Assembly (NCBI GenBank): GCA_022385805.1
Contig: MU277671.1
Location: 442,808-506,807 of the forward strand
Direction: 5' to 3'
DNA length: 64,000 nt
DNA from: Pilatotrama ljubarskyi
Taxonomy: Eukaryota; Basidiomycota; Agaricomycetes; Polyporales; Polyporaceae
How positions within the stretch are numbered: the stretch's first letter is position 1; each line of letters starts with the position of its first letter. Of this stretch, positions 13,601-23,697 are shown one piece after another. Under the pieces are notes generated by a model. It saw nothing but the letters and a program-made list of their open reading frames with translations, was not told where the DNA came from and did not search any database. Position numbers and translations under genes: made by a program.

Positions 13601-15412
13601 CGTGAGCGCTGAGGTTGCGTGGGCAGCACACTGAGGCGGCTGTGGAGGACAGGCGAACCCGCTGCAGGTCCCTCAATATTCGATGCGCCTTTATACACAT
13701 CCTGGCGTCCGTTTTGGCTTGTATGCTGGCTGGATGACCGCATGCTTCCTCAAGTCGACCGCACGCATGTGCATCGCCTACGTCGCATGCGCCGGCCGAG
13801 CCGCCAATTTGGGTCCAAGTTCAAGTCGGTGCTCGCTCTCCCGCTTCCGGTTCATCGAATCGTGCTCCGAGAGACGTCTATTGAACGATTCTCCCGCTTC
13901 GATAGGTCTATCAATAACAGATCATGCGGTCATTCGGGGCATGCTGTACGACAAGGTAGACAACGACCACGTCTATCTCAGCGCGGCATGGTAAAACGTG
14001 CGTTATCGCATGCCTTCTGCCGTTCTGACATCCACTCGTGAAGCTCCGGGCGTCCATATGGGCAAGTCGCCTCCGGGTGCGCTCATCAGTCTTTCATTCT
14101 TCCCGTCTGTTTACGGCTTTGAGCTCTGCTGCCCTAGTGTGCGAATGCCGTCTGAGCATGTGGTCGAAGCACTAAAGGCTGTCTTCTCGTGTCCGCGTCT
14201 GCATCCTACCCATCTGCGGCTCGTCGCACTTCATTGGGTACGTTGCTATGCTTGCTCAGGTGGACCCCATAGTCGCGACGCTCTATCATACAGCAGAGGA
14301 ACCTGGCCAGGAATGCAGCCAAGGGACCTCTTGGTGCATCTCATGCATAGGCGGGGTTCAGAGATATGCACGGGGTCAGTTCAATGTCATTCAACCCCAA
14401 CCCTCGCTGAATTCACGACTCCCAGGCATGTTCCGCGCAATGCCTTGACCGCTGCTTCTCGGAAGTACCATGGGTCATCTTCCAGGTCGTTCTACAGCTG
14501 CCACAATGCCACTTACTCCCGGATGACCGATGGCAATAAGTTGACATACTGTGGGTCTCGGTGAACTTCGCCCTCCGGAGACGCGTTGAGCGACTCGCCC
14601 TCATCATGCTGACCGCTCTGTCCACGTCAGCATATTCGGGGCCAGTCCAAGTGGCTCGATGTCCTACGCCTATCTTCCGCTGGACTAGAGGCTGGCTTGC
14701 GAGCCTATCCTCTGCCCTCTGACCAACTGCTACCCACTTGGGCTGCGCTGCACCACATGACCCGCTCGCAATTCTCGTCACTGGACTCCCGGCCGGACGA
14801 ACGTGCTCCAAGTTTGATGAGTGGTTGCGTGAAAGGTCCGAGTCGTACGCACATACATACGCGGGGTGCCAGGAATAGCTGCAGCCCGATCGACGCTGAC
14901 AACTTGACTTTGAACGGCCTGGACCCGCGGGAGTCTGACCAGAGGAAGCTTCGAGACTCGAGAGCAGGTGCTTAGCGATAAATACCGGGCAAGCCGGCGT
15001 GTATACGCGTATATGGGTACTTTACGATATACAGCGGGTAATGCAGAGGTTGCAGTGCAGTGCAAAGGATGGGGACCGGGATGCGGGGTATGGTGATGCG
15101 AGTACTACAACAGACAACAACAGTGGACTAGGGGACTGGGTACAACAAGATGAGCAGCACTGAGGGTCCGTTCTTGAGTATGCACTATGCGTAACGATTT
15201 CGTGAGAGGGTTGAGAGACCAGGGAGAGAAGACGGGAGAGGGAAAAGAGGCAGAGGAAGGTATAACCTAGATGAAAATGCCCAAGAGAGGCGCACGGCCG
15301 GGCACCAAGGTCAGGGCCCGCCCGCCACCTAGCACCGAAGCTGAAGCACCTTGTTTCGTCGGTAGTCGTCCCACCGCATCGCATCGTAGGGAGGAGGTCT
15401 GGCCGCCAACCC
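13601..15412. other. 1.8-kb gene-poor gap
   Basis: Beyond the RNase promoter near 13.7 kb and the 3' UTR of the low-complexity Pal1-like gene near 15.0-15.4 kb, I find no supported gene. Open frames here are short, have no recognisable domain and cannot be joined by plausible introns into a longer protein. No terminal repeats or transposase remnants were recognised. It may hold decayed sequence or a non-coding transcript. Confidence 0.45.
13690..13695 (-). promoter_or_regulatory. Probable TATA box of the RNase gene
   Basis: TATAAA on the minus strand, about 90 bases upstream of the RNase start codon at 13600. The position suits a fungal core promoter. Inferred from sequence and position only. 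Confidence 0.5.
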
Positions 15413-18084
15413 TCATCGCCGTTTGCTGAGCTTGCGTCCGGACGCGGACTTTACGCTCGCAGCCGCCTTCGCCATCTCCCTCTCCCTCGCGAGCTCCGCT
15501 TCCTTTACATGGTCGCGCACGAAGATCCCGCCCCCGCCGCCGAACAAGCCCGCGTGCTCCTTCGCCTTCGCCTCCGCCTTCGCGCGCTCCTTCTCCATCT
15601 TCTCGAGCTCCTTCTGCCGCTTCGCCTCCTCCTTCTCCCTCTTCTTCCGCTCCTCCTTCGTCTCCTCCGGCACGGGCTCCGCGAAGCGCACCCGCGCCGC
15701 GAACAGCGCCGCCGTCGTGTTCGACGCCGGGATCGTCTCCCCACCTGCTCCCCCCGCCGCCGTCGAAGAGGCCCCGCCAGTGGTGTGCCGCTTTCGCAGC
15801 ACCTTCGGACCCTGACTGATCGGGATGTCCTGCGCGCGCTGCTGCTGTGGCTGTGACTGCGTCTGCGCCATCGACGATGTGGCGGTCCGCACGGAGGGCG
15901 CCGATTGCGGCGGGTGGTTGACGTGCCGCTGCGCCAGGACTTCGATGTGCGCCCCGCCCGGGCCCACACCGCGACCGCTCTGAGCGGACGGAGCCTGATT
16001 CTGCTGCTGCTGCTGTTGCTGCTGCAGCGGCTGCAGAGGCGCGGGCATGACGAGCTTCTTGGGGAGGTGCCGCGGGAGGAGCGAGCGCGAGGACTTGCCC
16101 GAGTGCTGTTCGTGTTGCTGTTGCTGTTGCTGTTGTGGGGGCATGTGTATGTCCGGGCGCGGGACCATGCTCGAAGAGGGGAGGTCCGTGCGCGAGGGCG
16201 GTGGGCTGGGACGAGGGGGGCTGTTGCGCTGCATCTGACCCTGGCTCTGGTTTTGGCTTTGAGCCTGGGCGCCGTTGGGGAAGGCAGACTCGGCGGGAGA
16301 GTATGGGTTTGGGAGGGGAGGGGACGGCTGTGGGGCCTCGTCGACGGCATGACGCGGGCGCTGGGACTGCACTTGGGAAGGCTGCTGCCGCTGCTGTGAG
16401 TATTGCTGCTGCTGCTGTGCCTGGGCTTGCGTCTGGGCCTGGGCTTGCCCCGCGCTCATGTGGACGTTGTTATACAGGAGAGGCGAGGACGGGAGCGGCC
16501 CCGAAGAAGGCATGCGCCGCTGCACTGGCACCTGCAGAGGCGGACTCGAGGGTGGCGTCCCGTCCGGCGGAGAATGATCGGAGGCACGGGTTTCTGCCTG
16601 TCGCTGTCCGCTATCGCCTTGGGCTCCCGCTGTAGGAGGCTGGTACTGCGAGTTAGAGGGGAAGATCTGCCCTGGGGAGACTCCGAGCGATAGGCTGTCG
16701 TACGGCTCGACGGGCTTGCGTTTGGGCGGCTGTACACGATCGATAGTCAGCAACGGCGCACAATAGAGGATTACACACGCGAACTCGCCTCAGAGCGCTT
16801 CTTGGCAAGTATGCTCTGGTCGGGATAGAGCACGGGCACGGCCTTCATGATCGCCTCGTACGGCCCATCGTGGTGCCACGGCAACCCAAGAGGATCGCTC
16901 TCGTCGAGCTCGTCGATACGGTCCAGGTCGCGCGGAGGCGCGGCGATGCTCGTGTTCTTGCTGCGCTTGCGTTGTGCGACTGGCGCGGATACAGTGCTAT
17001 CTGCGGGCGCTGGGATGGGGACGGTCGACGGCCGCGGGGGGACGTCTGTACGCGGTGGCGGGGGGTGCAGCTCGGGTGCTGAGGCGTTGCGGGCATTGAT
17101 CGGTGGGCGGACGGCGGTAGATTGTACGGTGGACGTTTTGCTTCCTGAGGTCGGCGACTCTGGCTGCGTTTGGCCTCGCGTGCTGGGTGTGTTGGATGGA
17201 GGCTGCTCGGTCCTGGTAGGACTGGACTTCTCGGGGGGAGGTGCGGAATTCCGGGTGAGCGAGCTCGTCGACCGCTGCGCATCTCTAGGCAAGAGGGAAG
17301 ACGACGAGGCCGGGGTCTGTTGCGGAGAGGACGAGGACGAGGAGCTGCTGCTCTCCGAGTCCGGGTACGGCGGAGGAGGTTGCCAGACGTCGCGAGCTGC
17401 GAGAGAAGCAGAAGCGTAGATGGGAGAAGGGCCCGATATGTTTTGGCGCGGGTCCTCGTGCGAGTGCTTGCGGAGGTGCGAGCCTGGGGTCGATGTTCGC
17501 GATATGGGAGGAGGAACGGGGATGACTCGCGTGGTGTTCGATCGGGCGAGGTACTGGTCGTGCGGAGCGATGGGAGGGTAAGGAGCGGACTGCGAGCGAG
17601 CGTGGCCTGGGAGTGGCTGGGGCGGGGCGTCTGGGCTGTGAAGCAATCGCAGACGGGGAGGGAGATTGGAGTGGTCGACCTCGGACTCGTCGTCCGGGGC
17701 TGTGGAGGCGTAGTCAGAAAGGCTATCTGAGAGACTGGCCGGGTAGATCTCCTCGCGGTCGTTCATGCTGAAGAAATACGGGTTGGAGCGCGGATCCGGA
17801 GAAAAGGCGGGGTCATTGAGGAGCGAGGGGTGGACTGGGCGAGGGTAGGAGGGGCCTGCGCGCTGCTGTGGCATGAACGGGGGAAGCTGTTGAGGATATG
17901 AATGGGCTGGGCGGGGATAAGATGAGGAGAAGGGGTCGTGGAAGGGGGGATGTGGGCCAGGGTAGGGGAAGACTAGGGGCGGCGGTGGTGGGAAGGGCGG
18001 GGGCGGGGGATGGAGGACGAGCTGGGGAGGGGAATCTTCTCGAGGATCGTGTGCATGGTGATAAAAGTCTGGCCTGAGGATCAT
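15413..18084 (-). CDS. Long low-complexity protein with a Pal1-like motif
   Basis: Two exons, 16777-18084 and 15413-16729, joined by a 47-base intron in phase; 874 residues. The N-terminal 100 residues are Pro/His/Tyr-rich. Near the end of exon 1 (about residues 400-425) sits DPLGLPWHHDGPYEAIM, which resembles the WHHDGPYD core of the Pal1 family of cell-shape proteins. Exon 2 is Gln/Pro/Ser-rich with runs of Gln coded mainly by CAG/CAA, and ends in a charged helix rich in Lys/Glu (residues about 770-860) with GGGGGIFVRDHVKEAE. Family members in yeasts act at the cortex and endocytic sites; a similar role here is inference. It shares a 259-bp upstream region with SLD2. A second, clearer Pal1 protein lies at 34612-37730. 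Confidence 0.72.
15990..16140. repeat. CAG/CTG-type triplet runs inside the Pal1-like gene
   Basis: Two clusters of CTG/TTG triplets on the plus strand (about 16000-16026 and 16105-16137) encode polyglutamine on the minus strand. Interruptions by CAA and other codons suggest moderately stable tracts. Such tracts vary in length between strains in many fungi. Confidence 0.8.
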
Positions 18085-18343
18085 TCGGAGATCTAGGGGA
18101 TGGAAGTCGGAGGAAATGACGGGGAGGAGGAGCTGAGAGACGCGAGCTCGAGTCTTGTCCTCCGAGTCCCCGCGCAGACTCTTCTCGCGCTGCCCCGAGG
18201 CACCAGCTGCAGCGCACAGCTTGTCCGGCCCATCCGGCCCGGGCGTCTATCCCCACGTGCGGGCCACAACAACGCGTCAACAACCGCCTCGCGTCTCTCT
18301 CAGCCTCCGTCTGCACTCGCGTTCTGTCCCTCCAAAGTACGCG
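18085..18343. promoter_or_regulatory. Divergent promoter of the Pal1-like gene and SLD2
   Basis: The two start codons lie 259 bases apart on opposite strands. No TATA box is evident. Both genes must be expressed from this short shared region. Confidence 0.5.
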
Positions 18344-20118
18344 ATGGACGTCGGTGCTCTTCGCGCAGAGATCAAGGCTTGGGAGCGCGACTTCAAAGCA
18401 AAACACGGCCGCGATCCCTCTGTGCAGGAAATCAAGCAGCAGCCTGCGATCGGTATGTCCTCTTCTCCCTCCCGCCAACTGCCGCGTTCACCCCCAGTCC
18501 AGCCGCAAAGTACAAACTCTACAAGTCCCTCTCCAAGGCTGCCTCTTCATCTGCCTCTGCCAACCCTCCTGCGCGTCCCTCCACGCCCCCGCGCTCAGCG
18601 CCACGTCAGCCACAACCGTCCTCATCCATCCTACACAAGTCCCGTGCCATCAAGGTCGATCCTCCCGTTTCGACATCCAATCCATTCTCCCCTGTCAAGA
18701 ACAGGAAGAAGCACCCAGATGACCTCTCATCCCCGCAACGTGCATCTAATCCGTCCCGTACAAACCCCTTCGCGACTCCCAGTAAGTCCAAGGCAAAACC
18801 CCAGCCTTCCCGCCGCTCCCCCTCTCCGGACCCTTTTCCGCCCATCCAGCCCCTCGTAATGGTCCAGCGCACTCCCACAGCTCCCGCCGAGGATTCTGCT
18901 GTCACACGCGCACGTAAACGTCTTCGTGGTGAACCCGTGTCCCCGTCGCCCGTCAAGGAGAAGCGTCCACGTATGGCCTCCCAAGCTGCGCTCTCCTTTA
19001 ACAGCCGCGTTGCTCTCCTCAACAGCCCGGACGCCTTGGACGGAGATGAGATAGCTGCGGATCCGAACGACACGATCATTGCTGACACGCCCATGAAACC
19101 ACGTACGGGCGGCAGGAGCTTCAAGGTCCTCTTCGATGACATCCTCCCAAATGGGGAGAAGCGCCCTGCGAAATCGCTCTCATCTCGGACGAAGGCTGCA
19201 TCTTCGCAGAATGTGTTCCCCGGCGCAAAGAGGGAGAAGTCTCGTGCGCTCACTCCCTCCTCAGACGAGGAAGAGGATTGGAGTCTCAAGCCCAGGCTGA
19301 AAAGCCTCACCGCTGCTGTGATGCCTCCTCCGAAACTCTCTCAGACCAAGAGCCGGACGGTCAATGGGAAATATGTCATTCCGAAGGCGCTCGTACCAAG
19401 CAAGAATGACCTCTGGTCGGACGTTGGTCCTCCGAAGACCACGCTCACCCGGACAGCCTCCTCCAACCCATCTTCCCGTCCACCCAATAAACGTTCACAT
19501 CCCGATGACCATGATGACGCCCAGCGTGACGATAACCCTCCCTCAAACACCTTCCTGAATATACCGCTTATCCCGCCATCTCCTCCACCACCCGACGCCT
19601 CGAGATCTTCCGGCCCGAAGTACGCCGAGAAGGGTAAAGGCAAAGCCGCTGCGCTCAGTCGGAAGAAGGCGAAGCTCCTTCAGGACGCTGGCACTGCAGA
19701 GGATGAGGACGTGGAGGACAGTCAGGATGACGAGATCCAAGTAAAGGAAATCGACCCTCTGGCGCAGCTTCCAAAGACTGAAGACACGGATGCGGGGTCT
19801 GACTGGGAAGCCCACTGGCGAGCGTCGCCCGATCCCGACGACCCGACCGTCTTGCCTGCGTCTTCCGTCGATTCCGGCAAGTTTGAAGTCAATCTGCCAG
19901 ACGAACTCCAGCGCATTCTTGCCATTTCGCCGGCGAGAGCCAAGGAGACGGACGAGGAGAAGGTCGTGCGCGGGCTACTGTATGGCCGCCGTGAGACGCA
20001 CTACGACCCCACGAAGGGGGGCGAGATCTGGGACGTGGGAGAGGACACGGACCATGCAGGGGGCACCGAGGAAGAGTGGGAGGGCGAGCCCGTCCCTTGG
20101 GAACTAGGGGAGCTCTAG
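18344..20118 (+). CDS. SLD2: DNA replication regulator Sld2/Drc1
   Basis: Two exons, 18344-18452 and 18503-20118; 574 residues. The N-terminal block (KAWERDF, GRDPSVQEIK and, after the intron, AAKYKLYK) is the conserved opening of fungal Sld2 that is related to the RecQ4 N-terminus. The middle is Ser/Pro-rich with many SP and TP pairs, the minimal CDK sites, and the C-terminus has VVRGLLYGRRE and a tail rich in Glu, Asp and Gly. In yeast, CDK phosphorylation of Sld2 creates the binding site for Dpb11 and permits origin firing; the SP/TP density fits that mode. The acceptor at 18502 is the one that keeps the conserved block in frame. Confidence 0.9.
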
Positions 20119-20763
20119 GCTGTGTGTACTACTAGTATGTGCTGGCCTGTTTGCGGGACGGAATGCTCACTGTGATCTGTACACGATTCCAAGTCTCCTT
20201 GCAGCCGCGCTGTGGTCTGGGGCATTGCTGCACCGCGCGCAGACAGCCGCCTGCCTGCGATTGTGCCCGCGGGAGGTGCGTACGACGCGTGTCGCGACTC
20301 ACGTGAGGCGCGTGCTACCGTGTTATGGGCGGCTACGCGCTCCCCGCCTCCATCTTTGCAGAGCTTATGTCCTCGCTGATCATGCATGCTTGTGATTCCA
20401 CCAGCTCTTGTGCTAGGTGCGCTATCAATGTGCGACAGGACCCCGCCGACATGTGGACGCAGGTGGACAGCCAAGGCTCGCTTCGACCAGTGGTATATTT
20501 GTGCGTTTTTGCAGCGGCATGGACGAGGAAGAACCACCACCACCTCTGTCGCATTGCGCACTCGCGTCCTCCTCGAAGCACCTCTTGTGTCTTATTCGGC
20601 CCTCGTTCTCCCTTCTCTCACCACTTCACCACTCTCGCGCCTCGAGATTGCCAGCATATCTCATACGATTGGTGGCCCAACGTGCCAGGACCTCCCCCGA
20701 ACCTAACGATCCGCAGCCTCAGCTTCCAATAAGTACTAGCCATCTCCAGCTCGCCCACCCGTC
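20119..20763. other. Intergenic region between SLD2 and the F-box gene
   Basis: About 645 bases. It should hold the SLD2 3' UTR and the F-box gene promoter. Pyrimidine-rich sequence precedes the F-box start at 20764. I see no other gene; open frames here overlap the F-box gene out of frame. Confidence 0.5.
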
Positions 20764-23331
20764 ATGTCTTCCGGACCCTCCCTCTCGCGCCGCTCCTCCC
20801 TCGCCGACTACATCTCAGCGATCCCACGCCCGCGCCTCGCCAGCCTCCGCTCGCGCAAGTCCACCGCCTCGCTCCACGTCGACCCCTACACCCCGTACGC
20901 CGTGTACCAGCAGAAGATGTTCCCCGCGATCCTCCGCGATGCCGACGCCACGCAGAAGCTGCTCGAGGCGATCCTCGACACGCCCGGCGGGCGCCGCTCC
21001 GTCTCGCGCCTCGCGCGCACCTGCAAGGCCTTCAAGGAGCCCGCTCTCAACGTCCTCTGGCGCGACCTCGACTCGCTCACGCCGCTCCTCGGCCTCTTCC
21101 CCAGCACGCTCCTCAGACGCGCCCGCCGGCCGGGCTTGGGCCTGGTACGCTTTCTGTCACTGTCCGGTCCAGAGGTGCCTTTGCTTACCTCTGCCTCCTC
21201 CCCTGCGTTCGTCCCCGTCTACGGCGCACAGACCAAGCCGCCGGAGAAGCAGGACTGGGCGCGCGTGCTCGCCTACGGGGAGCGCGTGCGCAGCGTCGCG
21301 TACGTCGAGAGCTCGGGCAACATCCACCCGTCGATCCTCCCGCTGCTCGACGAGCACAAGCCCGTGGCGTACATCCTGCCCAACCTGACGTCGCTCACGT
21401 GGAAGGTCGAGTCCGCGGTGAGCCTCGAGCGCTGCCGGATGTTCCTCGGCCCGCGGCTGGAGGCCGTGGTCCTCGAGGTCGCCTCGCGCAGCGCGAAGCT
21501 GAACGACATCCTCGCGGAGATCGCGGCGCACAGGGGCCTCGCGGCGTTCTCGTTCACGCTGCACACGAACCTCCCGGATGACTTCACGGACAAGTTCCGC
21601 GAGAACGCGGGGCTCGAGAAGGTCGCGCTCCACGCGCCCGGGGCTCTCGCTGCCAGTGTGGGAAAGTGGGCTGCAGGGCTGCCGCAGCTCAAGACGTTCG
21701 CGGTCGACCTCTCGGCGCGTACGACTACCGCGGTAGAAGGCTTCTTCGAGAGTATTAGTCCTGGCTCCGGATACTCGACGCCCAGCTCGGTGGGGGGAAC
21801 GGACAGCGGCGTGTTCTCGGCGGACGAAGTCGACTTCTCGGAGGCACGCAAGGCTGCGGTGCGCCTCACACGCGACGGCCCTCGTCGTGGCGCATTTGCG
21901 AAGCTGAGCAACCTGACGCTCACAGGCGACGCTGCGAACCTGGCGACGTTCCTGCGGCACCTCACGAGCCCGCTCACGCAGCTCGACCTCGTCATGGAGG
22001 ACCCACCGCAGGCAGTCGACTGGCACGACGTCTGCACCATCATCTCCGAGCACTTCTCCGACACGCTGCAGTCGCTGCGCATCAACGCGACGAGCGCGTC
22101 CCGGTTCGGCGAGCTTGTCCGCGCGACGTCCCGCGCAGGGGACGTGCCCATGCGCGAGCTCCCGCTGACGTACCTGTCTGCTCTGCCGCGTCTGTGGCGG
22201 CTGGAGATCGACCTCCCAGAGTCCGTCATATTTCATGACCGGGACATCGCACACATAGCGCACATCTGCCCGAACATCGAGGTCCTCCGTCTCTGCCCCT
22301 TCGCACGCTTCCCGATCTCTGGGCCAGCCCCGCCGCTCACCCTGGAGAGCATCGTCCCGCTCACGCGCGACTGCCGCCGCCTGCACACGCTCGGCGTCGT
22401 CGTTAACGCAGCGGAGCTAGAGACGGACGAGGTGTACTCAACGCGCGTCGTCTGCTCCCGCTCGCTGCTCCGGCTGCACGTCGGACACTCGTGGGTGAAG
22501 AACCCGCTGCAGACCGCAGTGCTCCTCAGCCACCTCACGCCGTACCTCGAGACGCTGAAGTGGTTCAACGAGAAGAACCGCCCGGGGATCGTGGAGGCGA
22601 ACGCGCTGGCGTGGCAGCGCGTCAACGAGTTCTTGCCGCACCTCCAGCACATCCGGCTGTCGGAGAGGAAGCTGCAGCCCCCTCCCGCGCCGTACGTCCC
22701 GCCGCCCAGGGCGGAGAAGAGTATCGATGCGACGGTCTCTACATCGGAGGCGGCTGTCTCTGCACATCCTGAAATGGCGGAGTTCGCTGTCCAGGCCGAG
22801 CCCGAGCTTGTGGACTTCGGTGTGCAAATGGCACCGGAGACGTCGGAGGTATCCATCGATGCTACGCCGGTATTCGTGGAGGTCGAGATCATGGCCGTCC
22901 CCGACGTCTGCGAGCAGAGCATCGACGCTGTCCCACAGACCGAAGAAAAGGGCACAGAGCCCATCTCGTTCGCTCGCTCAGGCTCCGTGTCTGAGAGCTC
23001 TGACGAGGATGGCCGCCCCGAAAACAGCATTCCGAGCGTCTCCGCATTCATCCCCTCCGCTGCGACGGGCATCGCGAACCTGACCTACCGTGTCGTCCGG
23101 TTCTACACCGCGCCCATCCGCTTCATGTTCTCGTTTATGCCCTCTATGCCCCTCCTCTCCAGATTCTCTCCCAACTATGCCTCTCCCTCCGACTATGATC
23201 TCCAGTATGCCCCCGAAGAGGAGAAGCGCGCCCTCGGTGTATGGGAGCCTTCGACCTCGACTCATGCAACTCCATATGCGAACGGCACGGCGGCCACCAC
23301 GGCGGACGCCATCAGCCCTGTTTGTCAATAA
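20764..23331 (+). CDS. F-box-like protein with leucine-rich C-terminal region
   Basis: The frame is open for 855 codons. Residues about 60-100 carry a degenerate F-box (LARTCKAF and ALNVLWRDL blocks typical of basidiomycete F-box proteins). The rest has irregular leucine-rich repeats (ILPNLTSLTW, LPQLKTFAV, IEVLRLCPF and others). A GTACGC..CAG segment at 21145-21231 is exactly 87 bases and in frame; removing it gives 826 residues and a smoother join into TKPPEKQDW, so it may be an intron. The C-terminal 200 residues are acidic and carry three short SIDA-containing repeats, then a hydrophobic, Phe/Met-rich stretch near residues 775-800. F-box proteins usually present substrates to SCF ubiquitin ligases; the substrate is unknown. 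Basidiomycetes have large families of such genes. Confidence 0.78.
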   Translation: MSSGPSLSRRSSLADYISAIPRPRLASLRSRKSTASLHVDPYTPYAVYQQKMFPAILRDADATQKLLEAILDTPGGRRSVSRLARTCKAFKEPALNVLWRDLDSLTPLLGLFPSTLLRRARRPGLGLVRFLSLSGPEVPLLTSASSPAFVPVYGAQTKPPEKQDWARVLAYGERVRSVAYVESSGNIHPSILPLLDEHKPVAYILPNLTSLTWKVESAVSLERCRMFLGPRLEAVVLEVASRSAKLNDILAEIAAHRGLAAFSFTLHTNLPDDFTDKFRENAGLEKVALHAPGALAASVGKWAAGLPQLKTFAVDLSARTTTAVEGFFESISPGSGYSTPSSVGGTDSGVFSADEVDFSEARKAAVRLTRDGPRRGAFAKLSNLTLTGDAANLATFLRHLTSPLTQLDLVMEDPPQAVDWHDVCTIISEHFSDTLQSLRINATSASRFGELVRATSRAGDVPMRELPLTYLSALPRLWRLEIDLPESVIFHDRDIAHIAHICPNIEVLRLCPFARFPISGPAPPLTLESIVPLTRDCRRLHTLGVVVNAAELETDEVYSTRVVCSRSLLRLHVGHSWVKNPLQTAVLLSHLTPYLETLKWFNEKNRPGIVEANALAWQRVNEFLPHLQHIRLSERKLQPPPAPYVPPPRAEKSIDATVSTSEAAVSAHPEMAEFAVQAEPELVDFGVQMAPETSEVSIDATPVFVEVEIMAVPDVCEQSIDAVPQTEEKGTEPISFARSGSVSESSDEDGRPENSIPSVSAFIPSAATGIANLTYRVVRFYTAPIRFMFSFMPSMPLLSRFSPNYASPSDYDLQYAPEEEKRALGVWEPSTSTHATPYANGTAATTADAISPVCQ

Positions 23332-23697
23332 TTCCTCGACTACGTTTCCGCCCCATACTTACATACGGACGATGTGCTGGCACTCATGTAGGACTCTGAC
23401 CATTCGAATATCATTATTCCTTCTGCTTCTGAATGTGTCCCGTACGCGAGCGAACCCAAGACTGAGCAGAACGGTCGTCCAGCTGAGTGCACCTCCGCCC
23501 CGGTCGTTCCTTCCGTCCGCTTTCACTTCGGCGCTTCCATCCCAGAACGAGCGCCTGTGTCGCACGTGATCGAATCCGGGAGCGCTGCCGGATTTGGAAG
23601 GAGATCAAGCGAGAGCTTGAACGCGACGCGTCAGTCCACCGTAAGAACCGCGACCAGCACCTGGCACCTTCCCTCCACCTCCCGCTCAACGTACAAC
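23332..23697. promoter_or_regulatory. Region between the F-box gene and RPN5
   Basis: About 366 bases separating tandem genes. It holds the F-box 3' UTR and the RPN5 promoter. No distinct element was recognised. Confidence 0.4.

Noticed and set aside
13683..14564. Possible genes of 103 and 188 codons in the 1.8-kb gap
   Set aside because: Overlapping frames with unbiased, Cys/Ser/Arg-rich composition and no domain or splice support.
15505..16350. 281-codon Arg/Ser-rich frame on the minus strand
   Set aside because: It is the second reading frame of the Pal1-like gene, as its composition shows (Arg and Ser in place of the Pro and Gln of the real frame).
21157..22386. 409-codon open frame antisense to the F-box gene
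   Set aside because: It is the mirror of a GC-rich coding exon, has Arg/Glu/Val-biased composition and no domain. Such frames are common opposite GC-rich fungal genes.
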